DNA from: Thuidium tamariscinum
Taxonomy: Eukaryota > Streptophyta > Bryopsida > Hypnales > Thuidiaceae
Direction of reading: 5' to 3'
Length of the DNA stretch: 64,000 nucleotides
NCBI GenBank assembly: GCA_947034885.2
Contig: OX344753.2
Location: forward strand, 10,974,001 to 11,038,000
The position numbers were made by a program, and so were the translations under genes. Numbering within the stretch: the stretch's first letter is position 1; every line of letters starts with the position of its first letter. This document shows, one piece after another, positions 1-9,800 of this stretch. The notes under the pieces are model-generated. The model did not search any database. It worked only from the letters and a program-made list of their open reading frames with translations, and was not told where the DNA came from.

Positions 1-348
1 AATGATTTGAAATTTTTTGATCATGTAGCCAACTTGCCTTGGAGAATGAATCCAAAGAAGCACTACCATTTTGGACTCTTTTTCATGCAAATGTGAGCTT
101 GTAAAGTGCAGCTGCCCAGATTTTCGCAGTGATAAAAAAATGATTTTTGTAACTTTGAACACTAATATCTTGTAATCCAGACGGTAAAAATGTCTGAAAT
201 TTTTTCCTCATCTTCTCAAACTTGAATACTACAAGATCCTACGGTTATATGTGTCCAAAAACAATATTTTTCAAATATTTGGTACTTGTGTTAGAAATGG
301 TAGTTTTGGAGGGTTTTTGGTGAAAACATAGTCAAAGAACTTTAGGGG
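1..348 (+). mobile_element. TTAA-flanked element, copy 1 (right part only)
   Basis: Right-hand part of the element seen complete at 951-1897; the left part lies outside the window. The two copies match closely from the AATGATTTGAAA stretch (1 here, about 1551 in copy 2) to the terminal CTTTAGGGG. The next bases are TTAA (349-352), the expected target duplication. No reading frame of note. The element sits against an arm of a different MITE (356-590), so it probably inserted into that MITE. Confidence 0.75.
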
Positions 349-355
349 TTAACTA

Positions 356-590
356 ATTTACACATCAAAGCATCTATTATCTTGAGATTTGGCACTTCTC
401 TAGTTTTCCTAGTACTTAGAGAATTTTTCTATAAATTTCCTTTAGTGGTTACCTTTGTCTTAAAGGTGTATCATTATTCATGTTTTTAATATTTAAAGAA
501 ATTAGTTTTTAAATTTGAAAGTACTCCCCAAAAAATCATGAGAACTACTAAAAACGCAACAAAATTGATAAGTGTTTCTTGCTATCATCC
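356..590. mobile_element. Arm of the 4-bp-TSD MITE family, interrupted copy
   Basis: This stretch matches the right arm of the complete family member at 7487-8216: the 'cttagagaatttttctat' block, 'gtactcc..aaaaatca', 'cgcaacaaaat', then the terminus AAGTGTTTCTTGCTATCATCC. The left arm is missing, because the TTAA element ending at 348 lies where it should be. No coding capacity. Confidence 0.65.
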
Positions 591-946
591 TATTCAATTT
601 TTTCTAATTTGTCATACCCTAGGTTAGTAGATAAGTTAGGTTATAGAAAATTTTAGTATTGTTATGAGTACTAAAACAATGATTTTCACTCAAATTTTTG
701 GAAGCCATCATATTATAAATCTATAATATTTAGTTCACAACTACTTATTGAAGTTTTTTTCTAAAAATGATCTTTATCTTACTTATAAATGCAAATAAAG
801 CTTTGTTGGGCATAACCAATTACAACTAGGTATTCTAAACATGATCTAGGGTATTGCAAGACAAAACAAATATTTTAAGAGGTTTAATTCCAATTTAAAG
901 AAGGAAATCAAAATTTTAATTGAAAAAATGAGTATATAGAAGGTGT
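591..946. other. AT-rich spacer, nothing recognised
   Basis: AT-rich sequence between two transposon copies. I see no open frame, RNA gene or repeat structure in it. Confidence 0.6.
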
Positions 947-950
947 TTAA

Positions 951-1897
951 TCCCTAAAGGATCAATGTGGCTTTTTTGGCAACATAACTATTTCAAGCAG
1001 GTATGTATAACTAGAGAATTTCATATTTTGGGACCAAATTTTAATAGAAGTTGTAGATAAGGAATATCTTTAAAGCCCCAAATTTTTTGTGATTTTTGAT
1101 TACATGGTTAAAAAGTTATTGCACAATATGTTGTTTATTACTCAACTAGGGCAGTTTGGGCAGTTTGGACAGTTTGGACAAATAAAAAAAATCACTTGTT
1201 TTGAAAACAAAAATTCGAAATTGGTTTTATAGATTTATATATACGTGGAAAGCTTTGAATCATTCCATTTGGACTAATGAGTCAAAAGTTGTAAAGAGTT
1301 TTATTATAAGGGAAGTTATGGATTCTCTACTCTAAATTAAACTTTGAAGTCCTTTATTTTACTCAATTTTCAATATTTTTGAAAAAAAATGAAAACATTG
1401 GGTGTAGACTGTTTATTACAACATTTGAACCATTAAGATTGGCAAGTTTCAATTTCACAAATAAATTCTTAACAATTTAGTATTTTGAATCATTTTTTAC
1501 TGCTTTTTAGTTTTTACTTACTATTTTTTTCCTATATATTGTCCAATTCCAAATGATTTGAAAATTTTCAAGCATGTAGCTAACTTACCTTGGAGAATGA
1601 ATCCAAAGAAGCACTACCATTTTGGACTTTTTTTCATGCAAATGTGAGCTTGTAAGTGTAGCTGCCCGGATTTTCGCAATGGTAAGAAAAGGATTTTGTA
1701 ACTTCGAACACTAATATCTTGTAATCCACATAGTAGAAATTTCTGAAATTTCTTCCTCATCTTTTCAAACAAGCATACTACAAGATCCTATGGTTACATG
1801 TATCTAAAAATTATGTTTTAAAAATATTTGATACTTGTGTTAGAAATGGCAATTTTGGAGGGATTTTGGTGAAAATATAGTCAAAGAACCTTAGGGG
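951..1897 (+). mobile_element. TTAA-flanked non-autonomous element, copy 2
   Basis: A 947-bp element bounded by TTAA on both sides (947-950 and 1898-1901), with short terminal inverted repeats TCCCTAAAGG and CCTTAGGGG. The same sequence occurs inverted at 29406-30351 (946 bp), as a right-hand part at 1-348, and as a decayed copy from 48373. Internal landmarks shared by the copies are a run of 'gggcagtttgg' motifs, the phrase 'gaatcattccatt', and 'gcagctgcccggattttcgca'. There is no long ORF, so any transposase must be supplied in trans. TTAA duplication with termini beginning CCC is the piggyBac pattern; Sola3 also uses TTAA, so the superfamily is an inference. Confidence 0.8.
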
Positions 1898-1901
1898 TTA
1901 A

Positions 1902-2875
1902 TAAGACTTTCATTTTTTATCATCTAAAAATATCTAAAGATCTATCAAACTCTATAGTATAATCTCTTCTCTATTAACTTCTTAAAAATGATTTATTTAA
2001 ATTAAAAAATATGTAAAGATTTTCACTATTTCTAGCAATTAGATGAAATATCTATTTTCATGAAAATTTTCACTATGCATAACTTCTGGAGTAAATATAT
2101 TTTAGCCTCAATTTCCCAGAAAATACTACTTGTAGTTTTTGATCTACTATTTATCCATATTTCATTTTTTTAATTATTTTTTTCCAAAACTTATAGTATT
2201 GAGGGTCCTAATCTCCTAGAAATGCAACATAATCAATAAGGGTTTGACCTTTAAAAGATGGACCTATTACCTCTTTGCCTATCACTCAATTTGTTACCAT
2301 TTTCGAAGCAGATATGCCTGAAATTTAAATTTAAAAAAATTCAGACATAAAAGTACATGTCTTCTATACTTCACAAAAAAAATTAGATTTTTTTGAAAAT
2401 TTTTGAAGAAAAAATGAAGAAAAATCATATCAAATAGAAAATTATTTCAAAAAGTCTGAAAATTTCACCTTGTGTATACATTATAGTGACAAACATCATG
2501 GTGAAAACTTAATTTCCATTTACTTCTATAAATAGGACACAATGGACATTAAAAATGCAGCCAAAGTTCAAAAAGCAATAAAATAATTATTTTTACAAAT
2601 TTTTACAAAATCTCAATTGGAATAGAAACTGGAGCAGAGGACCTTCATTTCATTGGTTGGGCTCAAACTCAAAAAATGTCATTTTCAAGGAGAAATTTCA
2701 GATTTAATCAATTTCTCAAAATACATTAAAATGGCAAATTTTGCCATCCGTCTTCCCTAATTACTTCTAAACTACATGAAAATAAACATTAGGCAAACTA
2801 AATATTCAACTGAAGACTCTTTACAAATTACAACTCAGTTGACATGAAAGATCATTAAAATAAAAGTGAATGAAA
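1902..2875. other. AT-rich intergenic DNA, nothing recognised
   Basis: About 970 bp of AT-rich sequence with many A and T runs. I found no protein-like frame, inverted repeat or RNA gene. Confidence 0.6.
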
Positions 2876-3434
2876 AAACTACTGTTGAGGTCTTCTTGGA
2901 ACCCTGCAAAGCCTGCCGAACGCCACAGAATGTCGCCGGCCTCACTTACGGGTTAATATATGCTTTCACTCAACAATGCTTACATGTAAAGATCAGATGA
3001 AACCAAAGCCATCAAACAACATTAAATTTGCCATATCATCATCCCCATGGCAAACAACTTTCCTTCCTAACTTTGCATCACAATAAGATCCTCGATCTTC
3101 AGTACAGTTAATCATCTACTCTTCAACCAAATAATGGGCATGAGGTGTTTGGTTGGGCCTCATGTTTTCCAACCTTGCACAATCATCTCTGCAGTCTGCA
3201 CAGATTTCCTAAATCTTTCCAGGGTTCAAACAACCATGGAATACAAACTGTGTTCTAGCTGAAAGAGCGCCAATGGTCAAGTGCAAGTTGAATCGATCTG
3301 CGGCACATTTTTTTTATTGTATCCATGACAGAAACGGTTGTAACTTGTGCACTGACCAATAGTCTAGAAGCCAAACCATTTTCTGATTACCTCCGGAAGT
3401 TCCAACTTCCAACCGCTCCGTTGCATCGTCACTA

Positions 3435-3629
3435 CACAGGGAGTTCATATTGGGTTCCGGGTGTTACTTTTCACTGAGTCTCACATTTCCCACTGAGCTT
3501 TAAAAAGGTAATACCTGTAAAAACTTTACTGTTTACAGGAATTTCGGACACATGTCGCACCCACTCATACACGGGAAATATGAGACTCAACGGGAAGTAA
3601 CACACGGAACTCAATGCGAGCTCCCAGTG
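3435..3629. mobile_element. Small MITE-like inverted repeat (195 bp)
   Basis: Ends CACAGGGAG and CTCCCAGTG are inverted copies, and the similarity continues inward for about 60 bp on each side (left '..gggttccgggtgttactt', right inverse '..gagttccgtgtgttactt'). The spacer is short and AT-rich and nothing is coding. I could not find a clear target duplication, so the superfamily is open; the CA..GGG ends would fit hAT. Confidence 0.6.
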
Positions 3630-3649
3630 TGAAGAATGTCACTTAATTA

Positions 3650-4573
3650 TATGTGTAACTTCTGTAAAGACGGTTTTCCTGCTTCCATCTCTTGCCCAGC
3701 TGTTAGACCTCCAATGTCACGTTCCAGATTCAACGTAAACCAACCGATCAAACTGTGAGTGAATTGAGATCAGTTTGATCAAGTCTAAATTGTACGTGAA
3801 AAATGACATTGTAGATCTAAGAGCCCGGCCAGAGATGGATTATCACTTCACTTGGTTGCAGGTTGTTGATCGAAGAATACTCCCCGTATCGTATGGAGAG
3901 ACCGTATCTTCTGTCAAGACGGTTTCAATGCCAGCTTCCATATCTGTCCCAGCTGTTAGACCTCCAATGTCACGATTGCAGATTCAACGTAAACCGATCA
4001 AACTGTAAGTGAATTGAGATCAGTTTGGTCAAGTCTAAGGGCCTGCTCACGCTTTGGCTGCCTAAGTCGAGAGACCGTGGGATTGAGAGGCCTTCGGCTG
4101 GCCGTAGTGTGAAGCCTCCAAAGCGCAAGTCCAAAATCCAAACCTTGACAATGAACTCCCACGACCTTTCAACTTAGGGGGCTAAAGCGTGAACTTTCCA
4201 TAAATTGTACCTGGCAACATGACATTGTAGATCTAATAGCCAGGGCAGAGATGGAGTATTACTTCATTTGGTTGCAGCTTGCCGATCGAAGAATTATAGA
4301 ATACTCCTTTGCATCGTATGCAAAGACCGTATCTTTTATAAAGACGGTTTTAATTCCAGCTTCCATATCTGACCTAGCTGTTAGACCTCCAATGTCACGT
4401 TCCAGATTCAACGTAAACCGATCAAACTGATCAAACTGTAAGTGAATCAGTTTGGTCTAGTCTAAATTGTACGTGGCAATATGACATTGTAGATCTAATA
4501 GCCAGGGCAGAGATGGACCATCACTTCATTGTGCTGCAGGTTGCCGATCGAAGAATACTCCCCGCATCGTATG
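3650..4573 (+). repeat. Tandem repeat, ~250-bp unit, about three copies
   Basis: The anchor AAGACGGTTT recurs at 3666, 3916 and 4341. Each is followed by a 'gcttccat' phrase, then CAGCTGTTAGACCTCCAATG, a CCGATCAAACTG phrase, a 'gacattgtagatct' phrase and a 'gatcgaagaatactcc' phrase. The first interval is 250 bp. The second is longer because a 162-bp MITE with its 3-bp duplication lies inside it. Copies differ by scattered substitutions and small indels, so the array is not recent. Short open frames across it are by-products of the repeat. Confidence 0.85.
4039..4200. mobile_element. Tourist/PIF-Harbinger-like MITE
   Basis: A 162-bp insertion inside one unit of the tandem repeat. Its left end GGGCCTGCTCACGCTTTGG is an imperfect inverse of its right end (..TAAAGCGTGAACTTTCCA), and the similarity runs inward about 44 bp to GTGGGA/TCCCAC. 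It is flanked by TAA (4036-4038) and TAA (4201-4203). The other units read straight through as 'gtctaaattgtacgtg' (near 3783 and 4457), giving an empty-site comparison that supports a 3-bp TAA duplication. TAA/TTA targets with GGG/GGCC-type ends are characteristic of PIF-Harbinger Tourist MITEs. Confidence 0.8.
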
Positions 4574-5171
4574 TTTCCATGTGCGCCAATGTTCGTCCAT
4601 CTGTGCACAATAAGAATGCTGGCACGTTAGTCACAGGCACTCGTAAAGATCCAACGGTGTTCCATTACATATAACAATCTCAAAATGATCAAATTAAGAG
4701 AGTAAACCCCATTTGTGCAATTGTGCCTCACTGAGGGAGATCTTTACATTTCAAACTTTTAACTCAAATATGGTGAGATAGGCACATCGCAGTAACAGGG
4801 TGTCCTATCCGATAATCATTTTCAACCGATCTCTAAATACGAAACTTCAGGGCAATTGAGAATCAGAACATTTGACAGTAAATAAATCACAACATAGCAG
4901 TCTGAAGAAGAATCATCGACATCTGTACAGCATTTAATTAGTGTATAACGTCACGTTTCAAAAAACACGAATATGTAGCATTTTGTGCATGACTTTTCAA
5001 GCATATGAAAAACATAAAAGAGATTGAACCATCTGCTGTAGTACCTGCAAATGCACACTTGTTGACTTGTTATTCATGGCGGTTTACTTACAGTAGCTTA
5101 CACACTGCATCAGCCGTTTCTCTTTCAACGAGAGCCTGTACACAGAACTGCATCAATCACAAACCTGCACT

Positions 5172-5378
5172 TTACATGGCATAGACCAGGGCCCCGAAGT
5201 CAGGGCCTGGGACCCTGGGAGGCTGGGACCCAGGAACACTGGGACCGAAATATCTAAGATTCTCACATAAATCTCTCCTCATGCATGCTTCATTCAACCT
5301 CCTAGATAGTAGTGGAATATATTGCTGATCTTCCGGAAACAAATTTGCAAACCTGTGTAAGTCGAGCTGATATGACAT
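5172..5378 (-). CDS. Unrecognised 68-residue open frame, doubtful
   Basis: An ATG-initiated frame of 68 codons on the minus strand, downstream of the minus-strand TATA box near 6104. The first half (to about residue 44) has mixed, protein-like composition with several acidic, basic and Leu residues. The C-terminal part is Pro/Gly-rich and arises from repeated CCCAGG motifs in the DNA, which weakens the case. The ATG lies directly after a polypurine 'gaacacgagg' context with no clear start signal. I recognise no family. It could be an exon piece, a small peptide on a noncoding transcript, or chance. Confidence 0.15.
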   Translation of the reverse strand: MSYQLDLHRFANLFPEDQQYIPLLSRRLNEACMRRDLCENLRYFGPSVPGSQPPRVPGPDFGALVYAM

Positions 5379-6103
5379 CCTCGTGTTCCGAACATCTGAT
5401 CAGTTTTAACAAACAAGAAAGATCTGTCTACAATCCAGCACCACCATGCAGAACCGTCGACTAGCTTTTACCTTCACATTCTACTGACTGCTGTACTCTG
5501 AAACTGAAAAGCAAACCCTAATTTAGAGGGCAGAGTTCATACATATATACAGGGTTAGACAAAGCAAGGGTTCATACGCACAAGGGTTAGACAAAGGTTC
5601 ATGCTTGCAAGCCACGATTATGCACTTACTTGTGGACAGCAACTAGATTCTTCACACTAGCGAGAACGCTATCTACGAAAACACATTAATTAACAACGTT
5701 AGTACTCCGTACTACCTAGAACGTACAGATGTTGCTTTTTATTCACCATATTCATCTTGGTACATGTATTGATCAGGGACTGAATGTTAACACTGTGTCA
5801 CTCAAAAAGAAGTCTGTTTGAAATGAAAACGAAGAACGGCACGGTCGCTCGCTCGCAACCACTACTGGTCCAAGGCAAGCTAGCATCCGCAGATCGAAGG
5901 TTGTCTGTCCGGAAGTCAATTAAGAAGAAGTTGACAGAAAGTAGAAAGTCGTGAAAACTCGCGCGTACTGATCAAATTGGCTTCACATATACAGCGAAAA
6001 TACTTCGCTCTCTCGCTCGCTCTGTTTGCTCTCGTCGTCGTTGCAGGGCTCAAGGCTTACGCAGAGATGCCGTAGTGCAGGGACTCAACCCAACCCAATC
6101 CCC

Positions 6104-6113
6104 CTATTTATAT
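6104..6113 (-). promoter_or_regulatory. TATA box, minus strand
   Basis: The minus strand reads ATATAAATAG inside a GC-balanced context (GGTCGATATAAATAGGGGG), which matches the plant TATA consensus. Upstream on the same strand is an ACGT-core motif (GTACGTGC). Downstream is GA/CT-rich leader-like sequence without an early usable ATG: the first ATG is followed at once by TGA. Expected transcription start is about 30 bp downstream, near 6075. The transcript would run leftward through 5639, where a GTAAGTG donor-like site occurs. No coding region can be assigned to it. Confidence 0.4.
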
Positions 6114-7095
6114 CGACCCGCACGTACCCTCCCAGTCTGACGCGACGCGACTTTCCGGAGGTGATGAACGAAGAAACAAGAAAAGCTTAGCCTTCGTCAG
6201 ATTTTATCCATCTTGTTTAGTACCGTCAAAGCTCAAACCATTCCATTGTTCCCAACCAGTTAATTTTTCATGCACCTCCACAAGCTACTAACAGTCTCTG
6301 CATCCAAACCTCAATGTCCGTACCCAAGCTAAGGAACGAAAGACTTTTCAACTAACTTACAGTCGTGGAACGCGTCTTGAATCAACAGTTGATTAAGAAG
6401 GAGTTCTCTTCCTCATTGCAAGACAGACAAATGAACGAAGTGAACCCTCGAAGCGAACTCCCAAGAACGTACTAGACTCCAAAGAAACAGACTTGAAGTG
6501 CCAAGTTGAGTGAAACTCCCTCTAGTAGCTTAGGCCCCACAGGGCACTTACCAATGGCCTAGCTACAACACTAACGGGTAACCACCAAATTAAAACCATG
6601 ATGTAACAATTTAAGCAAATAGACAGTTAGCACTACTCCGATCCCTTGCTACGCACACAATATCAGCCAAAGCTCGATTTGCACATTGACATATCGGCAC
6701 GCACGCTCCACTCAAATCTCCAGCGGCGGGCGTCCGCGTTGGATCAGTCGGAACCCCCGCACACCAAGAGCTTGCAAATGCTTGCTTGCTCAACTTCAGT
6801 GCTGGAGGTCTCAGAACTCGACCTATCGATGCATGAAGTTGGTGAAGAACTGAAGACGAACCCTCTAAGAAGCTAATCTAAGAGCACTTGCAAGCTGCGC
6901 ATGAGCTCCCACACAGTGAAGACCCTGCGCAAGCTTGGAACTAGAGCTGCAGAGCGCGGGATGTTGGCGAAGGAAGGAGCCCTGCCATGGAGGGCAGACG
7001 GTCTAGTGCCCCAGAATGGGAATTGCATCTATCGCATAAGCTTATATAGCAAAGCGAACCTCAGCTGGGTTGGGATTTACAGGCTCCTCACTCCT

Positions 7096-7207
7096 GGCTT
7101 ACTACCAATTTGTGGCTTACTACCAACTTACTAACTTGGGTTGGGATGTAAGTTAGACTCGTGGCTTACTACCAACTTATGGCTTACTACCAACTTACTA
7201 ACTTAGT
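7096..7207 (+). repeat. Short irregular tandem repeat
   Basis: The phrase GGCTTACTACCAACTTA and variants occur four times, partly followed by CTAACTTGG or CTAACTTAG, with units of about 20-45 bp. No function is visible. Confidence 0.7.
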
Positions 7208-7486
7208 GCAACGCCTACGCAGATAAAGATGTCTTGGCAGCCTACTCACTCAATGGAGGAGATATGAGAGATTACCATAGTAAATGTATACATATTTGAG
7301 TGTCATGCTCTTTAGATTGGAGAATTCTTGTTTCATGGTGAAATTCAAGTGGGCTTGTTCTCATGATACATTGATACCAGAGGGCCACGCAGATTTGAGG
7401 ATGGGGAGGAGTGCCACTTGTCACCTAGTTATTGGTTGGAGTCAACATCAAGGATTCAAATATAGTGTTTGGGAACTTGGAATAGA

Positions 7487-8216
7487 GGGTGATTGCAAGA
7501 AACACTTGTCCTATTTTGTGTCACACTACGTGTGCTGATCTATTTTTTGGCCATAACTTTTGTGTTTTGGCTCCGATTGACTCAAGATTTTTAAGGAAGG
7601 TAATCATAACTGTCATAAACCTTCCCTAATTTTTTCATAATTTTCAAAAATAATTTACTATCCAAAAATAGACCCCAATTGGATGTCACACTTGGCAGTT
7701 TAGGGTTTTTTACTTTTTAGTACTATATGGAGTACCTTTTTTTAATGATTTTAAGATGAAATTTGGATGAGATGGTCTTCTAATAGACTTCTAGCTTTCC
7801 AGGGAAGGATTTTTAAAAATAGTTAATTTTATGTGGTGTGGAGGTCTATAAAGTGAACTTCCTTCTGCTTGTATTTTGAAACATATAAAATATTATTTTG
7901 GTGGGTTTTTTTGTGAATGACCATCTCTATAAAGTTGTTGAAAATGGCCACTTTTTATTTTTTGAAAATATCTATTTTTACTATTTTTCCTTAATTAAAA
8001 CATGAAGGTATATATTTTCTGGAGGTTTGGCACTTTTCAAGTTCTCCTACTTAGAGAATTTTTCTATCCATTTCCTTCGGTGAAAACCTTCATTTTAGAG
8101 GTATATACACTATTCGTATTTTTCAAATTTTTAAAAAATTAATTTTCTAATTTTAAAGTACTCCCAAAAAATCAGCCAAACGCAACAAAATCGGCAGGTG
8201 TTTCTTGCAATCACCC
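7487..8216. mobile_element. 4-bp-TSD MITE family, complete copy
   Basis: A 730-bp element with ends GGGTGATTGCAAGAAACAC and its inverse GTGTTTCTTGCAATCACCC. Similarity between arms extends inward for hundreds of bases (for example 'tgtcacactacg' left, 'cgcaacaaaatcgg' right, and the GAGAATTTTTCTAT block found in most members). It is flanked by TAGA on both sides (7483-7486 and 8217-8220). There is no ORF able to encode a transposase. Related copies in this window lie at 9056, 12054, 16570, 32746, 59639 and 63075, plus the arm at 356-590. The superfamily is not identified. Confidence 0.85.
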
Positions 8217-8220
8217 TAGA

Positions 8221-9051
8221 TCTATGTGTGGAAATTAAAGTTGATATGATATGAAAACATGTGATGATGAGTTGTAAACATTGGTATCATTCTATTGTAA
8301 CTAGTAACTATGGAATCTATAAATGTAGTACAATAGAATGATGGCATTTTCAAATCAATCATGGTTACTTTAATATCAAGTGACATTGAGAGTAAGTTTT
8401 GCATATTGTTGGCAAAGATGTAAGATAGGGACTTTCAAAGCCACCACTCTTTATTGCAAATTTTCATAGTTATTATTAGGCTCATTAATTTTTTTAATTT
8501 CCAAATTGGCAATAGAATTATAGATTTTGGCATACTAAAAAAGTATTTCAATTTGATATTCCATACAAAAATAATGAAGGGTCAAAATTTTCTCTAGGTG
8601 TTCAAAAACTTCACTATCTAGAGTAGATATTTTGTAATTAGATGTACATCTAATGAACATTGTGTTTTTAGATCAATGGCACATTTAGAGGTCCCTACCT
8701 TACACCATATAGACACCTTAAATTATACATAAAATTGATTTTGAGTTCATGCTTTTGTCACCTAATTATTGATTGGAAAATGAAAAAAGTTGATGTTTGA
8801 TATTTGTGGCATAAAATGAGATCATAGTATGGAGCATTGGAAGAGTATTGTTACACCTATGATCCATGAATAAGATGATCAAATTAGCCCTTTGAATTAA
8901 AATTTCATACTAGAAGATTATTATAAGGCAATATCCTTTGGTATCACTTGTTGCCTCTTTGTATCTATATAGATAATAAATTAATAATTGCACATCAAAT
9001 CCACATTGAAATAGTAATTTTTAGATAATGCCTCATGTCTTTGGTATCTAG
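8221..9051. other. AT-rich spacer, nothing recognised
   Basis: AT-rich sequence between two MITE copies. A short local inverted repeat surrounds 'tcattctattg..caatagaatga' near 8290-8340. No gene is evident. Confidence 0.55.
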
Positions 9052-9055
9052 TTCT

Positions 9056-9796
9056 AGGGGACGGCAAGAAACACCTATTGACTTTGTTGCATTCTCATGT
9101 TTAGTACTCCTGAATGCTTAATTTTTTATAGAACTTCAAATTAGAATTTAAAATTTAAAATATAAATAAAAACAATTCTAATGTAGACACATATAAGAAG
9201 ATTGTATCCTAAAAAGATAAAGCATAGAAAAATTCCCGAAGTAGGAAAACTAATGAAGTGCTCAATTTCAAGAAAATAGATGCTTCAATGTTTTAATTTG
9301 TAAAAAATAGGGAAAAAAATTCAAATTCTATTTGAAAAACAATATTTTATAAAAATTATATAGAAATGATTGTTTGCCAAAAGAACGACCATAATAATAC
9401 TTTACAAATTTCAAAATTCAAGTAGAGAAGAATTCACTTTGTAGACTTCTATACAACCAATTATCTATTTTAAGAATCCCTTAAAAAAATAGTAGAAAGT
9501 CTACTCACTAGAAGTCCATTCGCTTTGAATTTTTGCACCAAATTTGTTTTGAAGTATATTGATTATTTCTAATACTATCCAAAAATTGGCAAGTATTACA
9601 AAAATTGGGGGCTGTTTTGAGATGGTTAAATATTCTTGAAAATGAAAAAAAAAAAAAAAAAATAGCTAAAGTGTATGATAGTCATGAATATCTTACTTGT
9701 GATTCTTGAATCATTGGAACTAGAACACAAAAATTATGGTAGAAAAACAAATCACCATGTAAGAATGTAGGGTGTGACAAAGAAGTGCAATCATCC
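9056..9796. mobile_element. 4-bp-TSD MITE family, diverged copy
   Basis: Left end AGGGGACGGCAAGAAACACC aligns base for base in length with the family terminus; the right end reads GTGCAATCATCC. The internal block 'gaaaaattcccgaagtagg' and the 'ttttaatttgtaaaaaatag' phrase match the other members. It is flanked by TTCT at 9052-9055 and 9797-9800, again a 4-bp duplication. It is older than the 7487 copy judging by terminal substitutions. Confidence 0.75.
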
Positions 9797-9800
9797 TTCT

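Larger units (their letters stand above)
2876..7250. other. GC-balanced, low-repeat island without a confident gene
   Basis: Base composition changes near 2876 from about 70% AT to a more balanced mix, and returns to AT-rich after about 7250. The stretch contains CG-rich phrases (around 2920, 5850-6180, 6700-6980), a good minus-strand TATA box near 6104 and a possible minus-strand splice donor at 5639 (CACAA|GTAAGTG). It also holds a tandem repeat and two MITEs listed separately. The pattern resembles the 5' part of a minus-strand transcription unit, but no frame reads as a known protein. Frames at 6901-7134 (+) and 6611-6793 (-) overlap each other or lack any recognisable domain, so I do not call them genes. 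Confidence 0.45.

Noticed and set aside
7284-7538. 84-codon plus-strand frame ending in a MITE
   Set aside because: Its last part is the MITE terminus and the rest has no recognisable protein features.
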